DNA of 64,000 nucleotides, from contig CM040087.1 of the NCBI GenBank assembly GCA_022496805.1, positions 8,196,001 through 8,260,000 of the forward strand, given 5' to 3'. A program made the translations under genes and the position numbers. This document shows positions 12,479-24,593 of this stretch, one piece after another. The notes under the pieces were generated by a model, which was not told the DNA's origin, did not search any database, and worked only from the letters and a program-made list of their open reading frames with translations. Every line of letters starts with the position of its first letter. The stretch's first letter is position 1. This stretch comes from Pohlia nutans (taxonomy: Eukaryota > Streptophyta > Bryopsida > Bryales > Mniaceae).

Positions 12479-13258
12479 CCCTTACCACTCAAGTTGTAGC
12501 TAGATTCCGTGGATTTCTCTTGGTTTCTCCACTATAATTGATGCTACCATAAATAGAATGGATTAAACTAAAAAATAACCGCACAAGTGTATTCTCAATT
12601 GGAGTGGAGACATTCTGCCAAAATTTGATAATCATTCGATGGTGGGATTGGATGATCGTAGTTTGTCTTTGAACCATATATTCAAAAATGAACATGCAAA
12701 AATGAGATTTTGGTAGGTGTGTGACTTCAAAGTTAGAATTTGGATTAAATTTTCTAAAATAAAAGTGAAGATGTTCAACAATGACCTATGTCAACACCTC
12801 TCCGTTGCAATCTGTCATGTCAAGAATGAACTGACACATAATTATTGTGAAGTTTGTATGTACAGTTTAGGACAAAAATCTATACGTTAAAATATGAAAG
12901 GAGTTCGTACATGGATCAAAATTGGAATACATACACTAATGCAACATGAACAAGAGAACACAATTCAAAAATATAGAACAAGATAAGGAACTTCCAAATA
13001 CAAGAAATACCGCATCATACATGTGTTGTATTTGTAAGTATTTACTGTATTTTCAAGTATTTGCGATAATGTCGCATTTTGTTCATAGGTATTTTGATAG
13101 TTGCACAACTCCAAATTGAAACTTTCTTTTTCTAAAAGATCTGTATTTTAAGTCCAAATCTGAACTTTATAATTCAAAATCCAATTCTTCACACATTTTC
13201 CTTTATTTGCGTTTTCAACTAATCAAGACCGCAAAGTGGTCACTTGAGCACTCAAGAG
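12479..13258. mobile_element. piggyBac-like MITE, TTAA-flanked (CCCTTTAGTGC family)
   Basis: This 780-bp element has TTAA at 12475-12478 and 13259-13262. The left end is CCCTTACCACTCAAG and the right, reversed, CTCTTGAGTGCTCAAG. The ends are diverged, but the interior (tracts around 'aagagaacacaat' and 'tgacctatgtcaacacctct') matches 17989-18778 and 26970-27767. Confidence 0.75.
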
Positions 13259-13262
13259 TTAA

Positions 13263-13707
13263 CTGTAAAAGCCTGCCAGTTATCACATGCCAGTTCGGTT
13301 GCAAAACTAAGTTGCAGAATTAGCAAAATGGTTCAAATGCTATCTTTCCACAACAGCAGCCACACTGAACTGAAGGCCATTTCACACATGAATTTGAGCT
13401 CCAATGTGACATCACTTGGAATCGGCCCTCAGACAAGCAGTTCATCATCTGCAACAATGCTTTCACTTTACATGTAACAACAATTATGTGATGGTAGTTC
13501 CAAATAATCCATACACATAACTACAGGAGGGTAGGAGCTGCACATTTGCATTCAACTCTTACAGCGAAACTCATCCACCAGAAATTAATTAACTCTCAAG
13601 CACAGCACTTCATGCAGGGTGAAGAATTCTCCCATTTCAGAGACTATGAAAAAGTTGTGTATGACAGTAAATGGACAATTTTGTCCAAAGCCAATTCTAC
13701 GATAATT
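13263..13707 (-). other. 3' flank of SufE-BolA gene
   Basis: This non-coding stretch directly follows the BolA stop codon on the minus strand and probably includes the 3' UTR. No other feature seen. Confidence 0.45.
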
Positions 13708-15020
13708 CTAAGGTTTGTCAGAAACCTCAGCGGGGGTTTTGGTGATGAGGGAGAGGGCGTGCAAACCGTTCTGAAGCTCCTCCTGCAGCAATCCGTAGAT
13801 GAGGCGATGGCGTTTCACGAGGCTCAGTCCCTGAAAGCCCTCGGAGACCACCTTCACATTGAAATGCGTCTCCGAGGACCCCCTCGGCGCGCCAGCATGA
13901 CCAGCATGTTGATGGGAAACGTCCTCCACGATCAATTCCATGGGCCTCAGTCGCTCCGAAAGCTTCCTCGCAATCGAATCCTTCACAGTCGTCGGCTCCG
14001 TCGCTTCCCCTGCATCATTCGATTTCGTTTCCACAACCTCCGGCTCCGTCGCTGCATCATCCGAATCACAAAATCCCGTAAGAAGTAGAAAAAACTCCAC
14101 AAAGCACAACATAAGTCATGTACAAACACTATGAAAGTGCATAGGGATCCCGTGAGGAGTAGAAAAACTCCACAAAGCACAACATAAGTCATGTACAAAC
14201 ACTATGAAAGTGCATAGGGATCCCGTGAGGAGTAGAAAAACTCCACAAAGCACAACATAAGTCATGTACAAACACTATGAAAGTGCAAACCCTATGAAAG
14301 TGCAAACCCTAAGGAGTGGAGATTGGTTGGCGTACAGTTTGATAGGGTTGCGGAAGGGGCGGAGGTTCCCATGTACGCTTGCATGGTCTTCTTCTGCATG
14401 AGGCGGAGCATGTTGAGGAAGCCGTTGCTGCGGGAGGGGGTCAAGCTTTGTTGCAACCCTAGCTTCTCCATGAACGCGGGGGAGACTTTGAGGATTTCCA
14501 CGGGCGTGGCGCCGGACAGGCCCTCCACGAGGAGCGCGGCGAGGCCTTTGGTAAGAGCGGAATCCGACTCGGTTTCGAAGTACATTCGGCCATCCTCCCC
14601 GAGCTTGCACACCACCCAGACTTGCGAGACGCAGCCTTGCACTTTATTCTCCGGCGTGCAAAACTCCTTCGCGAGGGGTTTCAGCTTCTGGCCGTAGTAC
14701 AGCAGCTGCTGGTAGCGCGCGCGCTGCTCCCCGACGCCTTGGAACAGCTGCACGATCTCGCGCAGCTTGCCCGGAAGCTCCTCCTCCGCCGCCGTGGTCT
14801 CCTGCACTTGCTGGCTCGAGGTTGCCAAACCCCAGTCCCTCACAGTCCGCGCTTGGAATCCTATTCTGGCTTGCGATAAATTCAGACGGCAGACGAAAGT
14901 TGCGCGACCTCGCAAGGGAATTCCCGTCGAAATCCCGTCACGCGCGAATTCGAAAGAACATGTATGCCCCCGTGCAAGGGAAGCAGAGCAAGACGCCATA
15001 GCCATGGCCATCGCCGGCAT
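13708..15020 (-). CDS. SUFE1: Plastid SufE-BolA fusion protein (2 exons)
   Basis: SufE accepts sulfur from the cysteine desulfurase NFS2/SufS and stimulates it during chloroplast Fe-S cluster assembly. Exon 1 is 15020-14336 and exon 2 is 14051-13708; the proposed intron starts GTACG and ends GATGCAG. The phase fits and gives 342 aa, close to known plant SufE1. Residues 1 to about 75 are Ala/Ser/Arg-rich with few acidic residues, a likely transit peptide. The SufE domain follows (about 85-220), with the sulfur-accepting Cys in VQGCVSQVW. Exon 2 encodes an acidic linker (TEPEVVETKSNDAGEATEP) and a BolA domain (DSIARKLSERLRP, ETHFNVKVVSEGFQGLSLVKRHRLIYGLL), which in other plants interacts with monothiol glutaredoxins. 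The SufE-BolA fusion is typical of green plants. The intron model is the main uncertainty; Arabidopsis SUFE1, as I recall, lacks an intron. Confidence 0.9.
14073..14286. repeat. 73-bp tandem repeat (2.9 copies) inside the SufE-BolA intron
   Basis: Copies start at 14073 (74 bp, one extra A), 14147 (73 bp) and 14220 (67 bp). The third runs into a short duplicated 'ctatgaaagtgcaaaccc'. The last two copies are nearly identical, so the expansion is recent. The array lies within the proposed intron 14052-14335. Confidence 0.9.
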
Positions 15021-15892
15021 TCAAAGCATTTGAGAAACGCTCATCAAAATCCAATTCCAAGACAATCCTTCCAGCTCAATTTCACACAAAAATTCTGCCA
15101 AAACGATACAATAAGAAAAATACAATAAGAAAGCGGCACAATACAATAAGAAAACTGGAGAGCCAAATCTAAAACTTGAAGACCCAGCAGAAAGCTTCCT
15201 GAATGCTAGTACTCCACAACTTGGGACTTATTATACAATATCAAAGAATGTTACCGTATTCAAGTATGAAAAAGCAAGGATTCAAGTAGAGAGAGCTCAA
15301 ATGAACTTGTATTTGTTACTGAAAATGGAGAAAGCAGTGAGAACCTGATCCTGCAAATGAATTGGGAAAGGAATTGTGCATGAAAGCTCCTGGAAGAGAG
15401 TGAGAATGTGAGGCTAGTGGATGACAGTGAAGAGTAGAAGTTGCACGGTGGATATGTGAAGGCCAGGGATTGGGCTCTGCCTCTGGTGACTTGGCTTGGG
15501 ATTGCCCCCAATTTATTTTGAAATGAAACCTCGGTGAGTCATAAGGTAGAAATTGTTAGGTGACCGATTGTGGTCACCTATAAGGTAGGATGTCCTAAAA
15601 CCACCACCTCCCCCAATTATGATATGTAGACTTTTCTTGGAGCCACACAAGTTGAGACCCAAAACCACCAATTTCACTATTCAAGTAGACCAATGGCACG
15701 CCAAGTATTGCGAAGAAATAGTTGGTGGTTTTGGGTATCATTATGAGTGAAAGTTAGTATCACCACCATAGTCCACCCAACTATGATGAGGTCCTTGGAT
15801 CTTGTTGTATGGGTACCTCAAAGCCCTTTGGGGGGATACCATGTCCAGTATCTTCAAGGCACTAGTGGCCAGGTAGGAACTAGCATAGTGTG
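15021..15892. other. SufE-BolA 5' flank
   Basis: This is the probable promoter and 5' UTR of the minus-strand SufE-BolA gene. Around 15596-15740 a short inverted repeat is built on AAAACCACC / GGTGGTTTT, which may mark another small element. No coding region is supported. Confidence 0.4.
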
Positions 15893-16045
15893 TCAGATAG
15901 ATAGATATAAACTCCAGACTTATAAAGAGGCCGGCGTGATTAAAGTGTCTGTTCGTAATGACAATGGCCGGTTGCCCTCCAGATCAAAAGGCCATTGGTA
16001 CTATACTACTCTCCTTTTTCAAGGATAGACACTATAGTAACTAAA
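15893..16045 (-). mobile_element. LINE 3'-terminal fragment (antisense)
   Basis: Read on the minus strand this matches the 3' end of the LINEs at 36426-36590: GACACTTTAATCACGCCGGCC, a short stem, then a tail of TATCTATCTATC. It represents about the last 150 bp only, the 5'-truncated remnant expected from aborted target-primed reverse transcription. Confidence 0.7.
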
Positions 16046-16400
16046 AGCAAGGTATTAAAAACTCTAGTCTTTGTACAAAAAACCTAGACCAAAAAACTGC
16101 ATCATATAGCTCCAATATAAAATTGAACGCATTGGCCTATTTAATAACTATTTCAAATGCAAGGCATTAACATGTAACAATGGTCCATGTTGCAACCTAT
16201 GCTATCTGTACAATGGCCAATGCAGTCCCATGCTCTCAATTCCAAAAAAATACTCAAATATCGTGAGAATCAACATCATTTGCATGTTTGTCAAATTGCA
16301 AATATTTTAAATTCTATAAATGTCAAATTCCTTCAATTTTTCTGTACAACAATCTAAAATGATGTATACCAACATGCTAAGGCACAAAAAGTTTTTTTAA

Positions 16401-16940
16401 CCCCTAAATGACGGAGGGGGTAAGGGCAAAACATAAATGTGTTATAAAAAATTACTTCTTCAACTTTGATGAAGTTTGGTCCAAAAGAGAAAATGAGGAG
16501 CTTGATGTTTAGTAATTTTCCATACGGTCAAATATCAAAAAATAGCTTTTTATCATCTCATAATGAATTTAGAAGCATTTAACTTCAAATATTTATAAGA
16601 ATCACAAATTTTATTTTTAGAATTTGAAATTTTGTATGATTTGTTAAAACTAGACATTCTATTCTAAAATCTAAAATTGAAATTTTTTCAATGGAGAGAA
16701 CATCATTACTTTCCTCAAATAGTAAGTTTTCTAACACTAGACAATGTAGAAGTGTTTTTCTTTGAAAATTTCTCCCGGGTGGAATTTAACTCGGATTGAC
16801 ATGATTCAAATTGGGTTGGAAAGTAGACTTGATTACCTATTTTAAAATATTTTCTATTTTCTATAAAAATGTTTTTCTATTTTGGGCAGCCCATAAAAAA
16901 AGGGCAGAGACCATAAAATGGTTGATCCGTCACTTAGGGG
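16401..16940. mobile_element. piggyBac-like MITE, TTAA-flanked (CCCCTAA family)
   Basis: This 540-bp element has TTAA at 16397-16400 and 16941-16944. Its ends are CCCCTAAATGACGG and (reversed right) CCCCTAAGTGACGG. The interior is shared with 11569-12110 and 30744-31284, and the closest match is 30744-31284. Confidence 0.88.
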
Positions 16941-16944
16941 TTAA

Positions 16945-17984
16945 AGCTCTAAAAAAAAATTGACAAGATTTAAAGTAGTTCCAAATTATAGCGCACAAAA
17001 CCGAGTTTTAGACATAGCTAACTTTGGAATTCATTTTCTTTCAAATCACAATTGAGTTTTTCTTCAAACTTCCATAGCAATGTGTTATATATCGCATACT
17101 ACAACTTTTGCATATTCACTTTTGAACTTTGTCCATTGATGCTCATGGTATGATTGTTTGAATGCAAAAGTTTCAAATCAATAGAGTTATTTGTAAAGGC
17201 ATCCGGTCTTTTGTCCTCCTTTTTTCATGGAAATGAAAACCAAACCTCCCAAATCTCCCAAAAATAATCAGTATTAGAGCAGGTCGTCATCAATCTGACA
17301 CCACTCCTCCTCACGGTCCCACCCCACTACCCAATTCTTCTCCCTCCCTCCAAATTTTCATGAATAAAAATTTCAATCTATCCAGTGTTCTATTCTCGGT
17401 CTACAATGAGATCATGCCGATCCTGTCCTTTCCAAATTCCAGGACAAAAACTCATGTTTTGAGGGACTTTAACAAATAACTCTAATACTCAGTTTTGTTT
17501 GTCACTGTATGTCATAACCGCATACCCAGCGTCGATGTAAAGGAACTGGTTTCTGCCCCTAATTCCACGTGTCATTTTGTGATTGGTTTTGTGATTGGTT
17601 TAGGTGGACGTGGACCTCTTCTATATCTGAAGTGGTTTTGACAGCAGGTTGTCTGAATTGGACCCTCACATATGGTATAAGTTATGCATGATTGCATGTC
17701 AATTGTCAAATTGTCAATGGCACCGGAAATGAACGAGGGCTGCCACACTGTCCAGCCCGCATGAGGTCAGCGTTACTCATTATTATTATTATTGCAATAC
17801 TGCACTGGCAGTAATTAATGAAAATGGAAACGAAATTGGATTAAAAAATTTGAAGAAAAAAAACACGAACAAGAACAAAGACTGTCCAGAACTTGGATTG
17901 TGCAGCCGCCTCGTGAAGGGTGGCTACGTTAGATAGTACAGAGTCGTCATGAATGAACAATTTGTTGGGGGAAGTGTTACCAAC
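16945..17984. other. Intergenic spacer
   Basis: No gene or repeat with clear ends is recognised. There is a short ATT microsatellite at 17779-17793. Confidence 0.4.
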
Positions 17985-17988
17985 TTAA

Positions 17989-18778
17989 CCCTTTAGTGCC
18001 CAGGAGACCATAATGTGGTCCTTCGGTCATCGGAAAAGGGAATTTTGGAGAATCTGTAAAGATTCAAGTTTAGTACTATGAAGTTCAGAGTTGCAAAATT
18101 CTTCTGGGGAATTTTTTTTTCAATTTGGAGCTGTGCAACTATCAAAATACCTATGAACAAAACATGAAAATACTGCAAACACTTGAAAATACAGTAAATA
18201 CTTACAAATACAACACATGTACTATGCGGTATTTCTTGTGTTTGGAAGTTTGTTATTTTGTTTTAAATTTTTGAATTGTGTTCTCTTGTTCATATTCCAT
18301 TAGTGTATCTACTCTGATCTTGATCAATGTACAAACTCCTTTCATATTTTAACGTATAATTTTTGTCCTAAACTGTACATGGATAAGCCACTATCACTTG
18401 TAAAATTTACAATAATTATGTGTGAGTTAGTTCTTGACATGAAAGATTGCAATGGACAGGTGTTGACATAGGTCATTGCTGAACCTTTTCATTTTTATTT
18501 TTGAAAATTTAACCCAAATTCTATTTAACTTTGAAGTCGCACATCCTCCAAAATCTCATTTTTGAGTGTGCATCATACAGTTCAAAGACATACTATAATC
18601 TTCCAATCCAACGGTTGGATCTTACCAAAGTTTTACCGGCACTTGTTTGATTGAGCTACGCTTACATTTATACGGTTAAATATTATTAATAGTTTTCATA
18701 GTTTGAATAAAGAGAGTTTTTTTTTAAAAACCACCAAAAAACTTTGGTTTCTCCATAACCACCCTGGGCACTAAAGGA
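17989..18778. mobile_element. piggyBac-like MITE, TTAA-flanked (CCCTTTAGTGC family)
   Basis: This 790-bp element has TTAA at 17985-17988 and 18779-18782. The ends are CCCTTTAGTGCCCAGG and (reversed right) TCCTTTAGTGCCCAGG, 15 of 16 identical. It is inverted relative to 26970-27767, with which it shares long interior blocks. Confidence 0.9.
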
Positions 18779-18926
18779 TTAACCATCAGAACCAAGATGG
18801 AAAGTACTACCCTCGATGCCCTAAGAAAAGTAACAAGTAGCAAGAAACAAGTAATGTTAACATTTTGACTGAGATTGTATGTTAAGGTAAGCAAACTCAT
18901 TACCAACATTGTTTCTATTGCCATGA

Positions 18927-19064
18927 GAGTGTACTTGGTACCTTCATCTTAAAAGGAGAATGTAGGCTGAGTATACTTGGGACCTTCATCTTAAAATGAG
19001 AATATAGGACGACTATACTTGGGACCTTCATCTTAAAATGAGAATATAGGACGACTATACTTGG
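18927..19064. repeat. 42-bp tandem repeat, 3.3 copies
   Basis: Copies begin at 18927, 18969, 19011 and 19053 (partial), each containing ACTTGG(T/G)ACCTTCATCTTAAAA. Copies 2 and 3 are nearly identical. No function is evident. Confidence 0.9.
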
Positions 19065-19929
19065 TTTAATTTATTTTTTGGAAACCGTTTGTGCATGTAA
19101 GATAGGAGCAACCAATTCTGACAGTGTATCCAATTCCAACAGAATCAAGGTAGGGTAGTCATTCTAGAACTTAAATTTAGGTAGACCATGGATAGTTTAT
19201 CATTTTGGTCAACATACAATGAGAGCTTTATGATGTGCTTAGATTTGTGTTATAAAATGATTGTATGGTCTAACTGTCGGAATGGGATGCTCCTACCTTA
19301 TAGTCTTTCTGCATTGTCCTTTTAGAATGAAAGTATTAAGTACATTTTGGTGGCAATAGAAACAATGTTGGCAATATGTATTTTTACCTTATGTGGGGAG
19401 ATGTGTGTTGGATGGTCACTCTAGGTGTGTGGCTTGGCTATTGGATTTGTCATGACTTAATAAAATAATAATAACTTTTTGCAATATAATAATGATAAAT
19501 ATGAATGAAATAATCATTAAATTAATATTATTTTGAAAAGTGATATTAAAATATGAATGGATATTTTTGTTTTATTGATAATATATCATATTAACATATT
19601 CTCCGAGTGACATAAGAGGTATACATTGCACTAATACAGACTTTGTATTAATGGAAATAAATAATGTATATACAAAACGTATAAATATGCAACAATTTGT
19701 TTATTAAAAGTGATTTATGCAAGAATATACTCTTCTATTCCATAATAAGCTTCCTCAACCCTCAAAATAAAAGAATTAACTAATCTAGTGGTGTGGACTT
19801 TGAGCACATTCAATGGTATGAACGTTGAGCCAATAGGAGTAATAGTTTGAGCAAACTTGAAATTTTATTATAGAAGAAATTGAATAGGGAAACATAAGAC
19901 TTACTATGGGACAAAAGAAACAGGCTTTA
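19065..19929. other. Intergenic spacer
   Basis: AT-rich sequence, especially 19455-19700. No coding or RNA gene signal seen. Confidence 0.4.
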
Positions 19930-20215
19930 ATTTAGAGTTAGAGGCCTGAATGTCAATCTACTTACGAATAGTGACTCACTGAACCAAAACGTTTTGAAAT
20001 TATTTAAAGTGATGGTCATGTTGGCATGACTTGTTGAACTTAATTTGTGATTATGAGGTTGGCAATTCAATTCCTACTACTATCGAAGTGTAACCACTTG
20101 ATTTGATGGAAAAACACAACTCCCGCTATTGGTAGAGGAGTCATCCCTAACAAAGATATCAAGGCATGTTATTCTTGGCCACAGGTTCAATCCGAAAGCT
20201 TACCATGTTTTTTAA
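19930..20215. repeat. Dispersed repeat, inverted copy of about 10990-11560
   Basis: Read in reverse, the tracts 'aggaattgaattgcc', 'catgccaacatgaccatcac' and 'gggagttgtgttttt' correspond in order to 11411-11560 and 11045-11080. This copy lacks the MITE at 11085 and the TTAA element at 11569, so it approximates the uninterrupted sequence. Confidence 0.65.
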
Positions 20216-21249
20216 AAATTAAAAAAAAAAAAAATAGTGACCCACTTGTTCTCGTTAATTTGGTTAGACCTTACAAAAATAGGTCTTCAATGTGACAATA
20301 TTGAGGACAAGGAAACTTTTTGAATAAACAATCAATCATTTTCAATATTTTCATTGGTTGACTGACATGCACCCTAAATTGCAAGCAAGTAGGAACAATA
20401 ATCATGTTTTGTACATCCATCCATTATTTCTATATTTTTAGTTTAATATTAACAAACATTCAAGGAATTAGTGCAAATGTTAGCCAAAATATTGGACTGC
20501 TAGTTACTATTCAATACCAAAATTAGGAAAAATCTAGAACAAACTTGAACTGAATTCTTCATCCACTGCCAATTTACTTCTTATTCACCTTTCCACCAAC
20601 TGGGTTGGCAGCTCTAAGGTACCTCTATGTGGCCCTGGCATGAGGCCCGCACCAGCCATTTGACGTGATACCCGGATTGATACCCGGATTGATACACCGC
20701 ATCCTAGCTATGAACCACCTACTGATTTTATCCAGTCTGTGAGACACACACAATCTGGGAATTCATTTCCAGCTTCTCAATTCTTTGAAACACCGACTTC
20801 ATGAATTGCTATCATCTGGCTAGTGAGTGCCGCTTGTGACCTCCGTTGCAAAAGGGCGTAATCTTCACAGCGAGGAGGCGATGGAATCCTGAAGAGCTTG
20901 GCCAATTCCGACACAGGTGAGCGTCATTCATGAATTTCCCATTCCGAAATTCCATCGCCATTTGATCACTTCTTTCGTATTCCTACGTTTGGACTGATTG
21001 TACTACATTGCTTTGGCATTGCAAGTTTTAGAGCTGTCTAGAAACCCCTTCTGTACATCATAACACTCTTGAGCAGCTGCCTTTGCCAAAAGAATCAAGG
21101 TTCGGTTTGAGCAGCCCGAAAGAAAACAGACCACAGGTTTAGGGTTCAGGGTTTAGGGTTTTTGTGGTTTCCATCAGGGTGAGTTGTCACATCTGCTCAA
21201 GAATGTAATTATTGTGCAGGTTTTGATTTCAAAAGTCCACAATAAAGAG
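20216..21249 (+). promoter_or_regulatory. DUS1 upstream region with telo-box cluster at 21136-21163
   Basis: The last about 120 bp before the ATG hold 'ggtttagggttcagggtttagggttttt', a cluster of telo-box (AAACCCTAA, here on the minus strand) motifs common near plant translation-related genes. Upstream at 20670-20692 there is a short direct repeat (GATACCCGGATT). The transcription start was not determined. Confidence 0.5.
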
Positions 21250-23500
21250 ATGGCCAAGACGCTGGGATTTTCTGTTTCAAGCTCCGCCAATTTAGGGTTT
21301 CTCTCTAGTAGCTTTCAAGTCTCCAGATGGGCGACCTGCAGTGGACTGAGGCTTCGTTCGAAACCAGGCATATGCAGAAATACTACGTCCTCCACAGGTG
21401 GGGTTATGGAGGATGCAGAAAGGGAACCGGATTCACTAGGTTTAGGGTTTGTAAACCCTAGGGTTTCTGGTGAAGGTTTAAGGTTGGAAAATGCAGAGCA
21501 GGGTTTTAGGGTTAGCACTCAACATGTGGAGAAGGCGTGGGATCACTGGAAGAAGCTTGGGGCGCCCCAGTTGCTAGTGGCTCCCATGATGGATCAGAGT
21601 GAGCTGCCGTTTCGGATGCTGTGCCGGAAGTATGGAGCTACGGGAGCGTATACACCGATGTTTCATTCTCGTCCATTTGCATTCCAAGCCGGGTACAGGC
21701 GGGTGGAGTTCTCTACATGTCCGGTAAGAAATCCTGCCTCCTGTTTTTTTAGCAGTTTTTTTTTGAGTAGGTGATGTGGAGACTGTCTTTTCTTTTACTT
21801 TTCTGACCAACATATGCAATGCTCTTCGTTGATTCTGATGATATAAAACTTGGCCCCATCTGAGCTCTATTTTTCACAATATGATTGTTATTTGAATCCT
21901 TGGTCCTTGAATCAAAACTATGAATCATTGGTCCTTGAGGGGTTAAGTAGATTCTTGACACTCAATCTGATTGCTTATGTTCACCACTTGCATACAAAGT
22001 GAGAATTCTCGATAATATGAACCCTTGGAGGACAACAGGGTCTCTCATATCATAAATTACTTCACATGAATTAAAAAAAGGATTCTTGTGTTTTTCTGAT
22101 GTAAATAGTGTGTGGGTGCGTTTTTAGAATTTAATTGACATCTATTTTGAGGATAAAACTCAAGAAAACTCACTAGAAACAAGATTTGTCTGTCTCCTCT
22201 TCACTGGAATGGTTATGGTCATGGTTGTGATTGTGGTGAATTGTGATTGTGGTGCAGCATGAAGGCTCACAAGAAAAGGACTGTGCTTGGTGATTACATG
22301 GCAGGAGGATCGCCCACTCTTCGTGCAATTTGGTGCAAATGATCCTGAGCTCTTGCTGAAAGCAGCCATGTTTGTGCAAGATCATTGCGACTACGTCGAC
22401 ATCAATTTAGGGTATGGATCTATTTTATTCCTTGATTTTGGTGTCACCTTAGAGAGCTGAACTACAGGAGAGTAATTAGGGGATGTCAGAGTGCAAGCAT
22501 GTGAGGCGAGACTCTGCAACTCGCGAGACTCACTAAAACAGTTGCCTTCTACTCGCAAATTGAAATCACAGGGTTCTGCCACCACTCTTTAAGGAGACAG
22601 GGGTCACGTCCTCGCTCGAAAGCATCTTTGTGCAAATTGAGTCCAATACTTGCACTCTGACACCCCCTGTTATTGATACATGGTAACAAATCTTTAAGCT
22701 TGTTTGTAAACAGGTGTCCTCAACGTGTTGCAAAGCGAGGCAGATACGGAGCTTTCCTTATGGACGACTTGCCATTGATACAATCAATGGTGACGAAGCT
22801 CGCCACGAGCCTGACGACTCCTGTTTCCTGCAAAATTCGCATATTCCCGGACTTAGAAGACACACTTGCATATGCTCGTATGCTGGAGGATGCTGGTTGC
22901 TCATTGCTGGCTGTCCATGGACGCACACGGGAGCAAAAGGATGGGAGAGCCACCAGGGCGGACTGGGAAGCCATCAAAGCTGTGAAAGAAGCTGTCCGCA
23001 TTCCGGTGCTCGCAAACGGTAACATACGGTGGCTTGAGGATGTGCACGAGTGCATGAGGAGGACCGGTGTTGATGGCGTGATGTCGGCTGAGTCTTTACT
23101 GGAGAATCCTGCTCTCTTTGGCGGTCACAGGATGAAGACTGTGGAAACTGTGACTGGCAGTTTGGAGGACCTGAGTAGAGAGGGCGCATTGAATGAGCCG
23201 TCACTCACGCTGGAGTATTTGGATCTCTGTGACAAGTACCCTGTTACCAAAAAGATGATTCGGGCTCATGTGTATAAACTGCTGGTCGCCTGGTTTGCAA
23301 GATACCCAGAGCTTCGTGACGAGCTGAATGTGGAACAAGGAGCGAGCATTGATTGGATTAGGGCTCTGGTTTTTAGGCTTCTAGAAAGACACATTTCATC
23401 CATGGCTCATGGTGATGTCAGTGAAGAGACTGGAAGCTCACTTCAAGTTGAGATACCCAAAGTTGCTGCATTTGCTGTTGAACATAGGTCTTATTGTTAG
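21250..23500 (+). CDS. DUS1: tRNA-dihydrouridine synthase, DUS1 family (3 exons)
   Basis: This FMN-dependent enzyme reduces uridines in the tRNA D-loop. Exons 21250-21723, 22305-22411 and 22714-23500 have GT/AG introns in matching phase and give 455 aa. The TIM-barrel domain starts at about residue 115 ([23 protein letters not shown]) and includes ARY-like [23 protein letters not shown] and the catalytic-cysteine motif [19 protein letters not shown], which is split by intron 2. It then has CKIRIF and [19 protein letters not shown] (FMN/substrate binding), VLANGNIRW and [18 protein letters not shown]. The helical C-terminal domain ends at [20 protein letters not shown] points to DUS1 rather than DUS2-4. 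An upstream in-frame ATG at 21184 would add 22 aa. The Ser-rich N-terminal 100 residues could be an organelle presequence; not certain. Confidence 0.94.
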
Positions 23501-23603
23501 ACTGGCCAAATTTTTATATGTTTTTCTTTGCAAATGAAAGAGAATTCCAATATACCAAAGAATGCATTATTTGGATACGTCATGCAAAAGTTACGAAGGT
23601 TAA

Positions 23604-23834
23604 CCTGCAAGAAGGACCAAGAAGCCCAAATTGGGCTCCATGTTTTTTTAACAGTTTTGAGTAGGTTCTATTTGGACTTCCTCTTGTTCAAATATATATA
23701 TATTTTTGACCAACTCATGCAATGATGTCCACTAGTTTTGGTGACATAAAATTTGGTCCATTTGAATTATATTTTTCACAATATGAGCGATTGAATTGTC
23801 ATTTTAAAATTGTGAATCCTTGGTCCTTTGGGGA
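23604..23834. mobile_element. Small TTAA-flanked MITE downstream of DUS1
   Basis: This 231-bp segment lies between TTAA at 23600-23603 and 23835-23838. The ends share AAGGACCAAG (CCTGCAAGAAGGACCAAG and, reversed right, TCCCCAAAGGACCAAGG). A related sequence lies in DUS1 intron 1 at about 21805-21946, also ending in GGTCCTTGAGGGGTTAA. Confidence 0.6.
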
Positions 23835-24138
23835 TTAAAGTTTTATTGATCGATGTTCTAAGATAAGTTTCTTAGACAGTTGGTACATATTGATGAAGGG
23901 GATGTACACTAGTTGAACATCTGGTCAAGTTCCTTGCAACTTTGGGTGTCCTTGCGTTACGTGGTAGTCATGAGTATAGAAGAGTGGAGGAAATGGCAAG
24001 ATGCGGGCCTTGGGTTTTGCAAGAAATTTGTTTTGCAAGTACTTGTTTTAAATGAAATTTTGACTTTTTATTATTAAATGCATCATAAATCACAAGGAAT
24101 ATATGATTCTTTGACCATTTTTCTTGAGGAAAATTTAA

Positions 24139-24593
24139 GAGCAGCTCCACTGCTGCTAATGATAAGGCCCTTGAGCAAGTATGAAGGGGCCTTGTCAGAG
24201 TGGCATACCCAACGCATTACTTTTGGAGGGCCCGTAGGTCACGGCCTCTTCTTGTTTCAACCAGGGCTCTTTGCGACAGCGGCTTCCTTCTAAATCTCAG
24301 CGTGCCTTCTTGTCTTTATTTGGGTAATAAATGTTTCAGAATCTCCTTGGGTCAAACTGCCACCTCAACGCTCTCCATTGCCACCTAGGCGAATCATGCT
24401 TAGTTTGACCCAATCTCAACGCTCCCCATTGGCACGTAGGCAAATCATGCTTAGTTTGACCCAACCAGAGTTGTGAGAGGGCCGGCTATTTTTGAGGTGG
24501 GACAAAGCAATTTCATAAGGCTCTTTTTCATATTTTTAGCCCGTGATTCCCTGATTGCTAGAGCCAGCGGCCCCTCCAGCAGTGGAGCTGCTC
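24139..24593. mobile_element. Harbinger-like MITE with perfect 17-bp inverted repeats
   Basis: This 455-bp element has terminal inverted repeats GAGCAGCTCCACTGCTG, identical at both ends, and TAA duplications at 24136-24138 and 24594-24596. An internal direct repeat ('gaatcatgcttagtttgaccca' and its near copy) lies at 24390-24462. Perfect ends suggest recent activity. Confidence 0.88.

Noticed and set aside
18927..19064. CRISPR-like array
   Set aside because: It is a head-to-tail tandem repeat without spacers, in a plant nuclear context.
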